A model generated the notes under the pieces. The model searched no databases. It was not told where the DNA came from and worked only from the letters and a program-made list of their open reading frames with translations. 24,912 bases of DNA from IMG/VR virus record IMGVR_UViG_3300033571_018889, positions 1 to 24,912 of that record; one strand, given 5' to 3'. This stretch comes from a virus. Each line of letters starts with the position of its first letter. The first letter of the stretch is position 1. A program made the position numbers and the translations under genes. This document shows, one piece after another, positions 1-6,318 of this stretch.

Positions 1-463
1 CATCCTCTGCTCTTTTTCCACCAACCACCTCTACGCTTTTACTCAGCGTATCAAGCCCATATGTAGCTTCACTGCGTGCGCTGGTGTTAATAACACCAAT
101 CAACGACTGCGCATGCTCCTCAATAGACTTACGATCCAAAAACACTCCACGGAAATAGAGATACTTTGTATTGCGAATAATTTCTACTGCATACGCACCA
201 ATACCAATAAAACCAGCAATAATACCAACAATAAAAAGATAGTGAATAATATCACTAGCGATACAACTACTCTGTCCTTTTGACCAACAGTAGAAGTTTG
301 TGATATTCACTGCAAGAAACCATGCAACCAGATAAGCAAGCGCGGCTACTGCGATAACCACAATAGCAGTTATCGCAGTAGTACCTAGTTCAGGCTTGCG
401 GAGAGATAGTTTTGGATTATCACTTGAATCTCCACTGTTAATGTTGATGTTTCGTGTTGACAT
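1..463 (-). CDS. Two-pass membrane protein, partial (runs off the window)
   Basis: An open frame starts with ATG at 463 and stays open for 154 codons to the window edge, so the C-terminus is missing. The start follows a GGAGGGAG Shine-Dalgarno about 5 nt upstream. A polar N-terminus (residues 1-27) precedes two hydrophobic stretches, about 29-52 and 72-94. The region between them (about 53-71) has two cysteines and is probably on one face of the membrane. The segment after about residue 96 is hydrophilic and looks cytoplasmic and partly helical. I do not recognise the family. It is the last gene seen downstream of the exonuclease and probably shares its transcript. Confidence 0.75.
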   Translation of the reverse strand, partial: MSTRNININSGDSSDNPKLSLRKPELGTTAITAIVVIAVAALAYLVAWFLAVNITNFYCWSKGQSSCIASDIIHYLFIVGIIAGFIGIGAYAVEIIRNTKYLYFRGVFLDRKSIEEHAQSLIGVINTSARSEATYGLDTLSKSVEVVGGKRAED

Positions 464-480
464 AATACTCCCTCCGCGCA

Positions 481-516
481 CACTTTAGTCACGGCTATCT
501 AATCACGACTAAAGTG
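481..516. repeat. 10-bp perfect inverted repeat spanning the exonuclease stop codon
   Basis: The arms at 481-490 (CACTTTAGTC) and 507-516 (GACTAAAGTG) are perfectly complementary around a 16-nt spacer that holds the exonuclease stop codon (499-501). No T-tract follows on the minus strand, so it is not a classic terminator. It abuts a CGCGCACA octamer at 475-482. It may be an RNA structure at the gene junction or a protein-binding site. Confidence 0.5.
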
Positions 517-1182
517 ATCTGGTTGAAAGCTCTGTAACGCATACACCTTATAGGGAAGCCATTCACAAGCAGCAAGATACATGTCATACTCAAAATCATT
601 CATCTCTTCTGTCAATCGATAGTAGAGATCCGTGAGATAGTATGAATCCTTTGCAGCATACGCAAGCTGCTCTTCTGTAAGATCGGGATTAGACCAATCA
701 CTTACTGCGAGCTTTTTATTCAATGTATCTTGAAAATAGTGATCTACCAGTGCTGCAAGGCTAAGACTTGGCTTTCCATGATAGAAAAACTTTTGTCGTG
801 TAGGATCGACAATAGATGCTGCTGTGCGCGTACATTTAACACTTCGAAGCATATGCTTATACGTATACAAAAGAAATCCTACATCAAACATAGCGTAGTG
901 AAAGATCTTATGTACATTGCTATCTGTGAGATAGTTTATCAGGTTTTTTGGAAATGCTCCTGGATCTAGCTGGATGACGTTTGTTCCCACATATCGTAAT
1001 GAAACCTGAATCGTACAGATGCGATCATAGCGAGGATCTAAGCCTGTTGTTTCAATATCTACTCCTACTGCTACTGGTTGATTATAATATTGGCTAATTG
1101 CTTCTGCCATTGCTGGATGGATGTCGTTTTTTGAGATGTATACCATTTCGCGCACACCAGCGCAGTCTACATATTTTACCAT
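499..1182 (-). CDS. DEDDy 3'-5' exonuclease (RNase D / DnaQ-like)
   Basis: This 227-residue protein has the DEDDy exonuclease motifs in order: Exo I with D42 and E44 in VDIETTG, Exo II in HKIFHYAMFD with D100, and Exo III as YAAKD with Y175 and D179. The closest overall resemblance is the RNase D catalytic domain, including the LTEEQLAYAAKD signature, but no HRDC domain follows. Such proteins hydrolyse nucleic acid 3' ends with two metal ions. In a phage a stand-alone copy may provide proofreading or nucleic-acid turnover. The ATG at 1182 follows AGCAGG. The upstream stop is at 1195, so the two genes are closely coupled. Substrate (DNA or RNA) cannot be decided from sequence. Confidence 0.88.
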   Translation of the reverse strand: MVKYVDCAGVREMVYISKNDIHPAMAEAISQYYNQPVAVGVDIETTGLDPRYDRICTIQVSLRYVGTNVIQLDPGAFPKNLINYLTDSNVHKIFHYAMFDVGFLLYTYKHMLRSVKCTRTAASIVDPTRQKFFYHGKPSLSLAALVDHYFQDTLNKKLAVSDWSNPDLTEEQLAYAAKDSYYLTDLYYRLTEEMNDFEYDMYLAACEWLPYKVYALQSFQPDHFSRD

Positions 1183-1194
1183 ATTACCTGCTTT

Positions 1195-1386
1195 CTAGCC
1201 CTTATAAGGCTCATCCTGATCGTCTTCATCCTCTGCTACATACTTGGCAGCTACCCACTCATGCTTGTTGTCATCCCACAGAACTTTAAACTGTACTTCA
1301 CCGAGCAACACTTGACCATTCGTAACCATTCCCAGTCTTTCCCGACATGCTTGTCGAAGATCTTTTACAAGATAGTGTGTCCGCAT
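1195..1386 (-). CDS. Small acidic-tailed protein, unknown
   Basis: This 63-residue protein has no recognised domain. The first half is basic (RQACRERLG), and the C-terminus is very acidic with an EDEDDQDE stretch. A purine-rich ribosome-binding region (GGAAGGAAAAGG) lies directly before the ATG at 1386. A GC-rich inverted repeat at 1407-1437 sits just upstream and could control it. Its place between a Dam methylase and an exonuclease does not define a function. Confidence 0.6.
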   Translation of the reverse strand: MRTHYLVKDLRQACRERLGMVTNGQVLLGEVQFKVLWDDNKHEWVAAKYVAEDEDDQDEPYKG

Positions 1387-1406
1387 CCTTTTCCTTCCTT
1401 TCTGTG

Positions 1407-1437
1407 GTGTGCGCGGCGACTATAACACCGCGCACAC
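1407..1437. promoter_or_regulatory. Inverted repeat with TGTGCGCG arms around a TATA-rich core
   Basis: Two perfectly complementary 10-bp arms, GTGTGCGCGG (1407-1416) and CCGCGCACAC (1428-1437), flank an 11-nt core. On the minus strand the core includes TGTTATAGT, which reads as an extended -10 element (TGn plus TATAGT), without a good -35. The repeat lies between the Dam gene stop and the start of the 63-residue gene. Arm centres are 21 bp apart, about two helical turns, as expected for a dimeric DNA-binding protein. A repeat with the same arm and core lengths lies at 18198-18228. An operator over a weak promoter is the favoured reading. Confidence 0.5.
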
Positions 1438-1456
1438 TGGTTTGCTTTCTGGTAAG

Positions 1457-2014
1457 CTAATATAAAGGCACTAACACTTTACCCTTCCTTGCATATACCT
1501 GCGCAAATCTCTTCAATGCTGCATCATCCTTGCTGTGGAAGAATACACTATTGGTATATCTAGGACTGTTTGTCATTTTACTGGTAGTAGTACTAATCCA
1601 GCGCTGATGTGCAGCCCCGTCAAATACCTTCCAGAACTTAATTCTACCTCGATAGAGACACAGGTAATACATTTTCTCCATCAGTAAATGATACCACGCT
1701 GCATCAGTTTGTGAATTAACGAGGATCATCATACTGGTAACGTTTGGTAGTTCCTTTGCTGCTTTCTTTGCAAAGTCTGCTACTGGTTTACTGTATGGAG
1801 GATTAAGCCAAACATTACCAGACCAAGCGATCTGCAACCCATCAACAACCTGACCTGGACTTCCATCATATTCCTCTGGTAGCACAGCATACTGTTCTGC
1901 ACGTACATACTGCTGTGCTACCGCGTTGCTTGCGGGATCTAACGTAATGCTGCCCATGATACTCCGAGCAAGCTCCAACTCATCTGGTGGCGTCATCCAG
2001 TGATCATATCCCAT
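1457..2014 (-). CDS. Phage DNA N6-adenine methyltransferase (Dam-type)
   Basis: This 185-residue protein matches the phage Dam family (Pfam PF05869 style). It has an N-terminal WMTPPDELELAR, then LDPASN at 25-30, VDGL...WSGNVWLNPPY with the catalytic NPPY at 71-74, LVNSQTD and GRIKF. Length and motif order fit a complete enzyme that transfers a methyl group from S-adenosylmethionine to adenine N6 in DNA. An AAGGAG ribosome-binding site precedes the ATG at 2014. No restriction endonuclease lies nearby, so it acts as an orphan methylase, perhaps to protect phage DNA. Recognition sequence unknown. Confidence 0.9.
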   Translation of the reverse strand: MGYDHWMTPPDELELARSIMGSITLDPASNAVAQQYVRAEQYAVLPEEYDGSPGQVVDGLQIAWSGNVWLNPPYSKPVADFAKKAAKELPNVTSMMILVNSQTDAAWYHLLMEKMYYLCLYRGRIKFWKVFDGAAHQRWISTTTSKMTNSPRYTNSVFFHSKDDAALKRFAQVYARKGKVLVPLY

Positions 2015-2024
2015 ACGAAACTCC

Positions 2025-2471
2025 TTACTTCATATCCAGACGCCAGAGATATTCTGGAAGTCCTGCAATAGCAATACTGACAATAAGTGCAAGCATCCCT
2101 TTGACCCACATTGGGAAATCAGCTGATGTCCCAAAGAATGTGCTGGAAAATGCCTGAATACTTCCAGAGGCATCTACTTGCGCCATCACTGATAATGCAC
2201 CACCAAAGTTAATCAGCACATCACTGATAAGACAAAATAAGCTCATAGCGCTAACTTGCCACGTTTTTGTTGATCCAGTCCAAATTGGACTCTGCCCTAA
2301 AGTAAGTACGAGCTGAATACCAAACGAGATTGCAGCAAGTTGGATGAACTCCCATGATCCAGAAGTTGTCTGGTTCATAAAATTAAACGTCATAATTGTT
2401 CCGAAGAGCCAAACAACAATTGCTACGATTTTAGTAAGTGAAGCTCCTTTATCTGCTCGTGGTGCGTTCAT
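2025..2471 (-). CDS. Multi-pass membrane protein, unknown
   Basis: This 148-residue protein has four likely membrane segments, at about residues 12-30, 40-58, 74-96 and 124-141, with short loops and an N-terminal basic stretch. No known family is recognised. AGAAAGG precedes the ATG at 2471. A holin role is possible by topology only, and a separate holin-like gene lies at 9719-10042. It sits just upstream of the Dam methylase in one tightly packed transcription unit. Confidence 0.7.
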   Translation of the reverse strand: MNAPRADKGASLTKIVAIVVWLFGTIMTFNFMNQTTSGSWEFIQLAAISFGIQLVLTLGQSPIWTGSTKTWQVSAMSLFCLISDVLINFGGALSVMAQVDASGSIQAFSSTFFGTSADFPMWVKGMLALIVSIAIAGLPEYLWRLDMK

Positions 2472-2491
2472 GTGAGCGCCTTTCTAACTAA

Positions 2492-2725
2492 TTATACTAC
2501 CACATTACGAGCATGATGTACAGCAGAAATAAGATCCTCTGTAGTTACATCACGCTTACCATCAACAAGATTTCGTGCAACAAGGGAAACTTCTAGCAAC
2601 TCATAAATCATGCGTTCTGCGATGGGGCGCACAAGATTGAAAACTCTCTGTGCGTCTGCTGGATTTTGAGAATCTAGCGCAATTTCGTACAGACGAAGTA
2701 GTTTGTCAAAATCAGTAGTATACAT
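2492..2725 (-). CDS. Small helical protein, unknown
   Basis: This 77-residue protein is predicted by eye to be nearly all helical. The C-terminus reads VTTEDLISAVHHARNV, which loosely recalls the last helix of histone-fold proteins, but the rest does not support a histone. AGAAAGGAT precedes the ATG at 2725. The function is unknown. It is spaced about 20 nt from its downstream neighbour, as expected in an operon. Confidence 0.65.
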   Translation of the reverse strand: MYTTDFDKLLRLYEIALDSQNPADAQRVFNLVRPIAERMIYELLEVSLVARNLVDGKRDVTTEDLISAVHHARNVVV

Positions 2726-2737
2726 AATGTATCCTTT

Positions 2738-2947
2738 CTATACTCCCATTGCGTTGATGAAAGTAATGTGTGGTAGATCTCTATCTTGTCGTTCGCGCAC
2801 AAACATCGAAACACCAGTATCCTGACCGCTCATTTGTGAATATTGTGCATAATCATGCACCGCGTGTTGTGACATCCATCGTGCAAATAGCTCTGCTTTT
2901 TGTGGACTAGTAAACTTTACTTGCACGATATATACTGGTTGTGACAT
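2738..2947 (-). CDS. Small hypothetical protein
   Basis: This 69-residue protein has no membrane segment and no recognised domain. The N-terminal VYIVQVKFTSP followed by a helix suggests a small alpha-beta fold. AGAAAGGAT precedes the ATG at 2947 with good spacing. It is one of several short genes typical of phage accessory regions. Confidence 0.65.
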   Translation of the reverse strand: MSQPVYIVQVKFTSPQKAELFARWMSQHAVHDYAQYSQMSGQDTGVSMFVRERQDRDLPHITFINAMGV

Positions 2948-2973
2948 ACGAACATCCTTTCTACTATCCTACA

Positions 2974-3738
2974 CTATACTGGAATATGATATTGCGGATC
3001 AATATCCTCTTTTACATTAATGTGATAAAATGTAGCTCCAATATATCCCAAAGCCTTGAGCTTTGGCAGCATCTCCATATACTCACGCAGTTTTACCACT
3101 TTTGATACCTTTGAATCGTTGATACCATATTCTGTCATGACTTTTGGCTTTTTAACTTCCTCATACATTGTATTCAGCGTAGCTAGTTGATTTGTGCGGG
3201 GAATGTTATCCAGTGGTGAAAAACTGATATGCTCATAGGCATGAATACCTACACTGTCACACTTCTCAAATACATTTTTACACACATCAAACCATCGCTG
3301 TGCCGTGTTGTTGACAATAAGTGCTGGTGCAATGATGTGTGCGTGTGGATACATTCGCCGCACAAGATCAATGCTCTGATCCAGAAAATAACGATACTCC
3401 CAGATAAAGCGATCTTCTACAGGCTTGATGTTTGGCTCATTACCTAATTCTACCATAAGGTTGAACTTCATGTCAAGCCACGGTCGTAACTCATCGATAA
3501 TAATACCAGGATGGGGTAGAGGATGACGACGTGAAGAAGGATCTCCAGCTACGGTACGCACGATAGGATTAGATGTAAACGAAAGGATTTGTGCGCGATC
3601 ATTAGAACTCCAACCACCAGACAGCCCCCATCCAGTAATCACCTTCACACTGGTAAAGTTCTGCTTATCCCATCGTGCAAGCGTATCAATGAACGAAGCC
3701 CTACTACCCATGTTGGTTACGATTGGCCCAAAGAACAT
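2974..3738 (-). CDS. Clan GH-A glycoside hydrolase-like TIM-barrel protein
   Basis: The protein has 254 residues. The NEP motif in VELGNEPN places a likely acid/base glutamate at E101, and MTEYG places a likely nucleophile at E203, about 100 residues later. This is the spacing of retaining clan GH-A enzymes such as GH5 and GH39. VGIHAYEH (about 163-170) fits a strand between them. It is short for a full barrel (usually 300 or more), so it may be a minimal domain. No signal peptide is seen. GGGGGT precedes the ATG at 3738. It may act in the virion or in lysis, cleaving host surface glycan, or trim a sugar made by the cassette at 5560-8900. Substrate is unknown. Confidence 0.72.
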   Translation of the reverse strand: MFFGPIVTNMGSRASFIDTLARWDKQNFTSVKVITGWGLSGGWSSNDRAQILSFTSNPIVRTVAGDPSSRRHPLPHPGIIIDELRPWLDMKFNLMVELGNEPNIKPVEDRFIWEYRYFLDQSIDLVRRMYPHAHIIAPALIVNNTAQRWFDVCKNVFEKCDSVGIHAYEHISFSPLDNIPRTNQLATLNTMYEEVKKPKVMTEYGINDSKVSKVVKLREYMEMLPKLKALGYIGATFYHINVKEDIDPQYHIPV

Positions 3739-3752
3739 AATTACCCCCTATA

Positions 3753-4304
3753 TTATCGATATGTGCGCATAGCGTATAAAAGATCCCGAGCAGCACTCCT
3801 CGTCATCCAATCTGTACGAATAATTCCATCAGATGTTTCTTCTAAAAGGTTTTCCAGAAAACCATTAAAACCTAACGGATTATCAATAGTATAAAGAGGA
3901 GCAACACTTACTAGATTCTGCGATAAAAGATCGATTGATTTATCAATGTACACAGAAACACTTCTGGTACTTGTGGTACGTCCTTGAGCATATGTAGGAG
4001 CATAATAGGTAATATGTACAATAGGAATTGCTCCTTTTGGCTGTGGGAAGTATGGTATTTTATAGAGCTTGATAGTAAACTCACTTGGAGTAACTACAAA
4101 GCTCAGAAACCCTGATCGTGCTGTGTATGATAGCACATCGTGCTTGATCCGAAGCCAACCACCACGCTTACGCTCCCACAAAGCCTGTAGGTGATTTACG
4201 GTACTTACTGCTTTTACCTCTTCATCAGGTAGTGTGTAGTGTAAATTAAAAAACCTTGTTACTGCGTGGGCAAGATCAATAGTGCGAACACCATAATAAT
4301 CCAT
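3753..4304 (-). CDS. Hypothetical protein
   Basis: This 183-residue soluble protein has a helical start, a beta-rich centre (about residues 55-135, with alternating hydrophobics such as FLSFVV and VSVYI) and a helical C-terminus. No family is recognised. AAAGGGTG precedes the ATG at 4304. Its start lies 1 nt from the stop of the KOW-like gene, so the two are translationally linked and share the promoter at 4570-4598. A virion or accessory role is possible. Confidence 0.65.
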   Translation of the reverse strand: MDYYGVRTIDLAHAVTRFFNLHYTLPDEEVKAVSTVNHLQALWERKRGGWLRIKHDVLSYTARSGFLSFVVTPSEFTIKLYKIPYFPQPKGAIPIVHITYYAPTYAQGRTTSTRSVSVYIDKSIDLLSQNLVSVAPLYTIDNPLGFNGFLENLLEETSDGIIRTDWMTRSAARDLLYAMRTYR

Positions 4305-4305
4305 A

Positions 4306-4518
4306 TTACACCCTTTCTAACTCTATCTGCTGATGCACAAATGTGCGCGGTGTGATATAACCAGGAAACAACACCATAATATACAATACCTCACCAGCAG
4401 ATCCTAAACGTACTACTTCTCCTACTTGTTGGTAATGTTCTGTGTTTTTATCAGTAACCCGCACCTTACTACCTACAGTAAACTCTGTTTCTTCTTTTAA
4501 TGTTCGATGCTTTGCCAC
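4306..4518 (-). CDS. Small KOW/SH3-like protein
   Basis: This 70-residue protein starts with GTG at 4518. The pattern KVRVTDKN, a short insertion, VGEVVRLG, then strands ending in QQIELE fits a small KOW or SH3-like beta barrel, a fold that often binds RNA or ribosomal partners. The ribosome-binding site is weak (AGAAAG set far upstream). It is the first gene after the consensus promoter at 4570-4598, with a leader of about 45 nt. No precise role can be given. Confidence 0.6.
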   Translation of the reverse strand: MAKHRTLKEETEFTVGSKVRVTDKNTEHYQQVGEVVRLGSAGEVLYIMVLFPGYITPRTFVHQQIELERV

Positions 4519-4545
4519 ACTTACTACTTTCTACCTATCGTGTAG

Positions 4546-4577
4546 GCTATACTGCTACATCACGGTAACAGTATAGC
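4546..4577. repeat. Perfect 9-bp inverted repeat overlapping the -10 box (likely operator)
   Basis: Arms GCTATACTG (4546-4554) and CAGTATAGC (4569-4577) are exact reverse complements around a 14-nt spacer. The upstream arm on the minus strand contains the -10 hexamer TATACT, and the repeat covers the expected transcription start. A dimeric repressor bound here would block polymerase. The arms cannot form a full hairpin in the transcript, because one arm lies before the start point. Confidence 0.6.
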
Positions 4578-4598
4578 ATACTTTTCAAGCGTTGTCAA
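4570..4598 (-). promoter_or_regulatory. Consensus sigma-70 promoter for the 4518-to-1 gene block
   Basis: On the minus strand TTGACA (4593-4598) and TATACT (4570-4575) are separated by exactly 17 bp. The 113-bp gap between genes (4519-4631) is otherwise non-coding. The sequence before the -35, AGGG then TAAAATT then GGGG then TATTGACA, resembles that of the promoter at 24732-24760. It is expected to drive the KOW-like gene and those downstream. Confidence 0.82.
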
Positions 4599-4631
4599 TA
4601 CCCCAATTTTACCCTAATACTACCTAAGAAA

Positions 4632-5198
4632 CTACCACACCAATGCTGTACGTTCTGATTCTGGTAGCTGCTCAATACAGAGGAGCATACATGCGTACGA
4701 TGCAATATCAAATACGGTATCAAGCAATGACTCTTCTACCCGTGGTGTGTAGTTTGCTTTCGTGAGCTGTCGGTATCGACTCACCTTATCAAGCATACGC
4801 ACCATAATACCTATCTCTGCTGGAAGCCCCATCACACGTTCACATGCAAAAATGTTTGTCCATGGGCTTTTTTGATTTCCATAATCGCTATTTTTTGCAT
4901 TGTGCATTTCAAGAGTATAGCGAATAAGGTCTTCATTACTTTTAAACGATCTACTACAGTACGAGAATGCTTGAAGAGCTGTGTCCCACATCCACTCAGT
5001 GCGTGCTGGAGATTTATCCATGTAGCTTAAACCATCACTACCACTATTCCAATCATCGTATTGTGGATGACTGAAGTGACTTTCAAATACCATAAACCGT
5101 GGCCAATCAGAATCATTCATTTGGGCTGATAATAGTGTTTCAAATCTCTGAGAGTTAATAATATCCTCTACCTGCTTTTTGTATGTGGGGTCAATCAT
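4632..5198 (-). CDS. DUF1599-like (nucleotide modification associated) protein
   Basis: The protein has 188 residues. The C-terminal half carries the DUF1599 pattern: KNSDYGN at about 102-108, a stretch that reads IMVRMLDKVSR at 131-141, and ESLLDTVFDIASYACMLL at 156-173. DUF1599 is an all-alpha, MazG-like family that has been linked by gene context to phages with modified nucleotides. The N-terminal 80 residues are not recognised. AAAGGAT precedes the ATG at 5198. It lies immediately after a carbohydrate gene cassette. The family assignment is from memory of the motifs; catalytic activity is not shown. Confidence 0.72.
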   Translation of the reverse strand: MIDPTYKKQVEDIINSQRFETLLSAQMNDSDWPRFMVFESHFSHPQYDDWNSGSDGLSYMDKSPARTEWMWDTALQAFSYCSRSFKSNEDLIRYTLEMHNAKNSDYGNQKSPWTNIFACERVMGLPAEIGIMVRMLDKVSRYRQLTKANYTPRVEESLLDTVFDIASYACMLLCIEQLPESERTALVW

Positions 5199-5217
5199 AA
5201 CGTATCCTTTCTTTTAT

Positions 5218-5229
5218 TGTGCGCGCACA
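5218..5229. repeat. 12-bp palindrome TGTGCGCGCACA between genes
   Basis: A perfect palindrome TGTGCGCGCACA occupies the short gap between the DUF1599-like gene start and the stop of the gene at 5230-5550. It is one of three full-length copies in the window; the others are at 21349-21360 and 23363-23374. Confidence 0.6.
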
Positions 5230-5550
5230 CTATTCCTGCGTATACATAATGAAACCAGTAAAACCACCATCACAACTGATGCTTAGATTTGTATCTCCAA
5301 CAAACCAACCAACTTCATCAGCTAAAGGTAGAATAAGCGCATCACCTTTGTTTGCAAAGTAAAAACTTGGAGCAATGGGCGTACCATTTGATTTAAAAAT
5401 AATAGTATTATTATTAATTGCTGTGTCAAGATACATTTGATGAATATAAATCTTTTTTCCAGTGACAGCAGTAATAATAATTTTATTAGTTACTAATGCT
5501 GCTTCTGATACGATGAGTCGATTGATAGTAGCACCACGTGAGTTTTTCAT
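5230..5550 (-). CDS. Small beta-rich virion-type protein
   Basis: This 106-residue protein is almost all beta strand, with a basic N-terminus and a C-terminal MYTQE. The order KKIYIHQMYL, a strand ending in IIFKSNG, then an ILPLADEVGWF segment and a final GGFTGFIMYTQE resembles a common class of small phage beta-sandwich proteins in which a value at zero or background is set by strands ending in a TYQE-like tail. These are usually encoded near virion genes. I infer a decoration or tail-associated role. AGAGG precedes the ATG at 5550. Confidence 0.6.
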   Translation of the reverse strand: MKNSRGATINRLIVSEAALVTNKIIITAVTGKKIYIHQMYLDTAINNNTIIFKSNGTPIAPSFYFANKGDALILPLADEVGWFVGDTNLSISCDGGFTGFIMYTQE

Positions 5551-5559
5551 AAATACCTC

Positions 5560-6318
5560 TTAGTAATCTGGAAGGTTGATAGGATCTTCCTTGCAATAGT
5601 ATACACGATGCCAGGTTGTACTGTCAAGTCCACTGTCATATGGTGTCTGATAGACCTCTGCATGTGGGCCACCTCCCCACTTACGTAGATACTCCTGTGT
5701 ACCCTTTGCACGATATCTGTGGAAGTGTTCAACTTCTGCACCAATGAACTCTTTAATAGTAGCACTAACTTCATGCGATTCTACATCACATCCAGGTACA
5801 CGTACGAGATCAGCTCCGTAGAGCTGTAGTCGATAGTGCATATCGTTATCTTCTAGATAGCTAAAATACGCTACCTCAAAGAAACCAACACGCTTAATCA
5901 GCTCTGTGGGGGGTGCAAGAAAAAGAGAAAACGCATTTAACCCACCACCACTAGTACAAAAGATCAGCTTCTTGTGATCACTGTCTTGCTCAATTGCTGC
6001 TGCTACAAGCGTATCAAGCGTATCTGGACGTAATACAAGATCATCATTACTGATAATCACATAATCATACTCATACACGCTTCCAATATGGAGAGCAAGA
6101 TTAAAAGATCGCGCAACACCAATATTATGTACTGGAGTAGCAATCATACAGCGTGACTCAAGATCAGGAAATTGACGCTTTACTTCACCACCACTGTTAT
6201 CAATAATTAACCGATTGTAGATAGCAATATCTGTTTCGTCTGGAACTGATTGTACAAGATCCGCGCACATCTGAAGCTTTTTGTATGTTGGTACTGCAAA
6301 TAGTACTAATTTTTTCAT
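5560..6318 (-). CDS. GT-A (family 2-like) glycosyltransferase
   Basis: This 252-residue protein has a GT-A fold pattern: VLFAVPTY at the N-terminus, IIDNSG (38-43), NIGVARSFNLAL (65-76), ISNDD (89-93) as the metal-binding DxD equivalent, and EDNDMHYRL (156-164) as the catalytic-base region. Such enzymes move a sugar from a nucleotide-sugar donor to an acceptor. AAAGGAT precedes the ATG at 6318, which overlaps the 3' end of the aminotransferase gene (ATGA). It is the last gene of the carbohydrate cassette. Donor and acceptor cannot be told. Confidence 0.82.
   Translation of the reverse strand: MKKLVLFAVPTYKKLQMCADLVQSVPDETDIAIYNRLIIDNSGGEVKRQFPDLESRCMIATPVHNIGVARSFNLALHIGSVYEYDYVIISNDDLVLRPDTLDTLVAAAIEQDSDHKKLIFCTSGGGLNAFSLFLAPPTELIKRVGFFEVAYFSYLEDNDMHYRLQLYGADLVRVPGCDVESHEVSATIKEFIGAEVEHFHRYRAKGTQEYLRKWGGGPHAEVYQTPYDSGLDSTTWHRVYYCKEDPINLPDY
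5598..5627 (-). promoter_or_regulatory. Possible internal promoter inside the glycosyltransferase gene
   Basis: On the minus strand TTGACA (5622-5627) and TATACT (5598-5603) are separated by 18 bp. It would start transcription about 45 nt before the gene at 5230-5550. It lies in coding sequence with ordinary residues, so chance is possible. Confidence 0.35.

Noticed and set aside
2492-2725. Histone-fold protein
   Set aside because: Only the last helix looks similar; the other histone helices and basic residues are absent.
3452-3474. Promoter inside the glycoside hydrolase gene (TTGACA near 3474)
   Set aside because: The matching -10 is poor (GTAGAA at 17 bp) and it lies in ordinary coding sequence.
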